Under the pieces are notes generated by a model that was not told where the DNA came from, ran no database searches, and saw only the letters and a program-made list of their open reading frames with translations. Positions 59,194 to 59,907 of a stretch of 59,907 nt of DNA are shown here, piece by piece. The position numbers and the translations under genes are program-made. Positions within the stretch are counted from its first letter, which is position 1, and the number at the start of each line of letters is the position of its first letter. Source of the stretch: Oscillospiraceae bacterium (lineage in GTDB: Bacteria > Bacillota > Clostridia > Oscillospirales > Ruminococcaceae); assembly GCA_015067215.1 (NCBI GenBank), contig SVMW01000012.1, forward strand, positions 1-59,907. The letters run 5' to 3'.

Positions 59194-59556
59194 GTGTTCG
59201 GAATTGGTACCGATATAATCACAATATCACGAATTGAAAAAAGCCTTGAGAAACCAAATTTTCTCACCAAAGTTTACGGCGAAAAAGAAATCGCCGCCTT
59301 TGCATCGGGTGAAAAGCTGAAGACAAACAGCCTTGCGGCAAACTTTGCCGCAAAGGAAGCCTTTGGCAAAGCACTTGGCACAGGTGTGCGCGGTTTTGAA
59401 CTGTATGAGGTGGAAATTTTGCGGGATGACCTTGGCAAGCCCTATTTTGTTTTAAGCGGCAGTGCAAAGGAAATTGTCGAAAGCAAGCGCCTTGTCTGTC
59501 ACGTTTCCCTTTCCCACGAAGGGGACAAAGCCATTGCCTTTGTGGTGATGGAGTGA
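59194..59556 (+). CDS. acpS: Holo-[acyl-carrier-protein] synthase
   Basis: A 120-residue 4'-phosphopantetheinyl transferase. FGIGTDIITISRIEKSL carries the metal Asp, and SLAANFAAKEAFGKALGTG carries the second acidic residue. It attaches phosphopantetheine from CoA to carrier-protein serines. It is a plausible partner for the carrier at 12317 as well as for fatty-acid ACP. The start is GTG at 59194 with GGAGGT 4-5 bases upstream. The ATG at 59182 would put the ribosome site inside the coding region. Confidence 0.92.
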   Translation: MFGIGTDIITISRIEKSLEKPNFLTKVYGEKEIAAFASGEKLKTNSLAANFAAKEAFGKALGTGVRGFELYEVEILRDDLGKPYFVLSGSAKEIVESKRLVCHVSLSHEGDKAIAFVVME

Positions 59557-59590
59557 CGGACCGACAGCATATATTATGCCGAACACTTTT

Positions 59591-59722
59591 TGTCATGCTG
59601 AACATGTAGGGGACGGCGTCCCCGACGTCCCGGGAAAGTAGCTCTCTGCTTTAACAGATTTTTTGTTAACCATTATATTCATCAACCCGAGAGACACTTC
59701 GTGCACACTCCTCAGTGTGACA
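59591..59722. repeat. TGTCATGCTGA-type interspersed palindrome, copy 4 with inserted element
   Basis: Starts TGTCATGCTGAACATG and ends CTCAGTGTGACA, like copy 1. A TGTAGGGGACGGCGTCCC segment (about 59606-59632) interrupts it and matches the TGTAGGGG family at 59101. Confidence 0.55.
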
Positions 59723-59806
59723 TAACCAGCTGCAGGTATTATTAATCAATGGACACAAACCAATTTTGGTGATATAATTCTGTCATTAAACAAAAGGAGA
59801 ACGGGT

Positions 59807-59907
59807 ATGAAAAAATTTATGGACGAATTCAAAGCCTTTATCAGCCGCGGCAACGTTGTTGATATGGCAGTCGGTGTTATCGTGGGCAGTGCCTTCACCG
59901 CAATTGT
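59807..59907 (+). CDS. mscL: Large-conductance mechanosensitive channel MscL, 5' part
   Basis: The window ends inside this gene. The visible 33 residues, starting [16 protein letters not shown] and continuing [17 protein letters not shown], are the MscL N-terminal amphipathic helix and the first part of TM1, both strongly conserved. AAAAGGAGAACGGGT precedes the ATG at 59807. The channel opens under membrane tension and releases solutes on osmotic downshock. Confidence 0.92.
   Translation, partial: MKKFMDEFKAFISRGNVVDMAVGVIVGSAFTAI

Noticed and set aside
1-59907. tRNA, rRNA, CRISPR arrays and transposases
   Set aside because: I searched by eye for cloverleaf-like blocks, regularly spaced direct repeats and DDE-type transposase motifs and found none. 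A dedicated search would be decisive.

Overview
The window looks like the chromosome of an anaerobic Gram-positive gut Firmicute, most likely class Clostridia (Oscillospirales/Ruminococcaceae-type). This is inferred from moderate GC with AT-rich intergenic spacers, strong AGGAGG-type ribosome sites, many hairpin-plus-T terminators, Gram-positive envelope genes (DacF-like carboxypeptidase, 3D/G5 protein, bactofilin, CwlD-like amidase), a two-gene SufC/SufB-like Fe-S module and a ferredoxin-tailed aldo-keto reductase. No rRNA, tRNA, CRISPR array, prophage or intact insertion sequence was recognised.

Layout. 1-4232: the tail of a GNAT acetyltransferase, then two paralogous two-domain family-2 glycosyltransferases on the minus strand. 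4747-15433: a plus-strand envelope block with a polysaccharide deacetylase, bactofilin, YibE/F membrane protein and Wzx-like flippase. It ends in a tightly packed five-gene set (SGNH protein, MBOAT acyltransferase, carrier protein, SLC13-type anion transporter, AMP-forming ligase). 15517-31300: mixed-strand housekeeping and surface genes, including nicotinate phosphoribosyltransferase, D,D-carboxypeptidase, a Cys-rich-tailed protein, a 3D-domain protein, CPBP protease, TadA, a peptide-binding lipoprotein, a GntR-ABC operon, MurC and a GNAT. 31391-50938: an unbroken minus-strand run with EutH, a sugar kinase, fRMsr, a thioesterase, a GT-C-like protein, a CLC antiporter, an S10 peptidase, LysS, GreA, an EF-G paralogue, a carboxylesterase, class II aldolase and OGG1. 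51336-59907: a mainly plus-strand run with a small tail-anchored protein, RlmB, a very unusual P-type-ATPase-like protein, RuvX, the SufC/SufB-like pair, AcpS and the start of MscL.

The strongest candidate for an undescribed system is 9337-15433. It has the architecture of a teichoic-acid D-alanylation (Dlt) operon: ligase, carrier, MBOAT and SGNH protein. However, the ligase lacks the D-alanine-type pocket motif and resembles acyl/aryl-acid ligases, and a carboxylate transporter is embedded in the operon and overlaps the carrier gene. I infer a machine that takes up a small carboxylate, activates it, loads it on a carrier and esterifies it onto an extracellular glycopolymer. The neighbouring flippase and glycosyltransferases may make that polymer, and AcpS (59194) could prime the carrier.

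Other items of interest are a 970-residue protein that looks like a catalytically dead P-type ATPase with a long disordered head (52577-55489); a cluster of DnaA-box-like 9-mers at the minus/plus strand switch near 51.1 kb; and two identical 14-bp palindromes, each just upstream of one of two divergent envelope promoters (4389 and 4577). There is also an EF-G paralogue with altered GTPase motifs, and several families of palindromic interspersed repeats.
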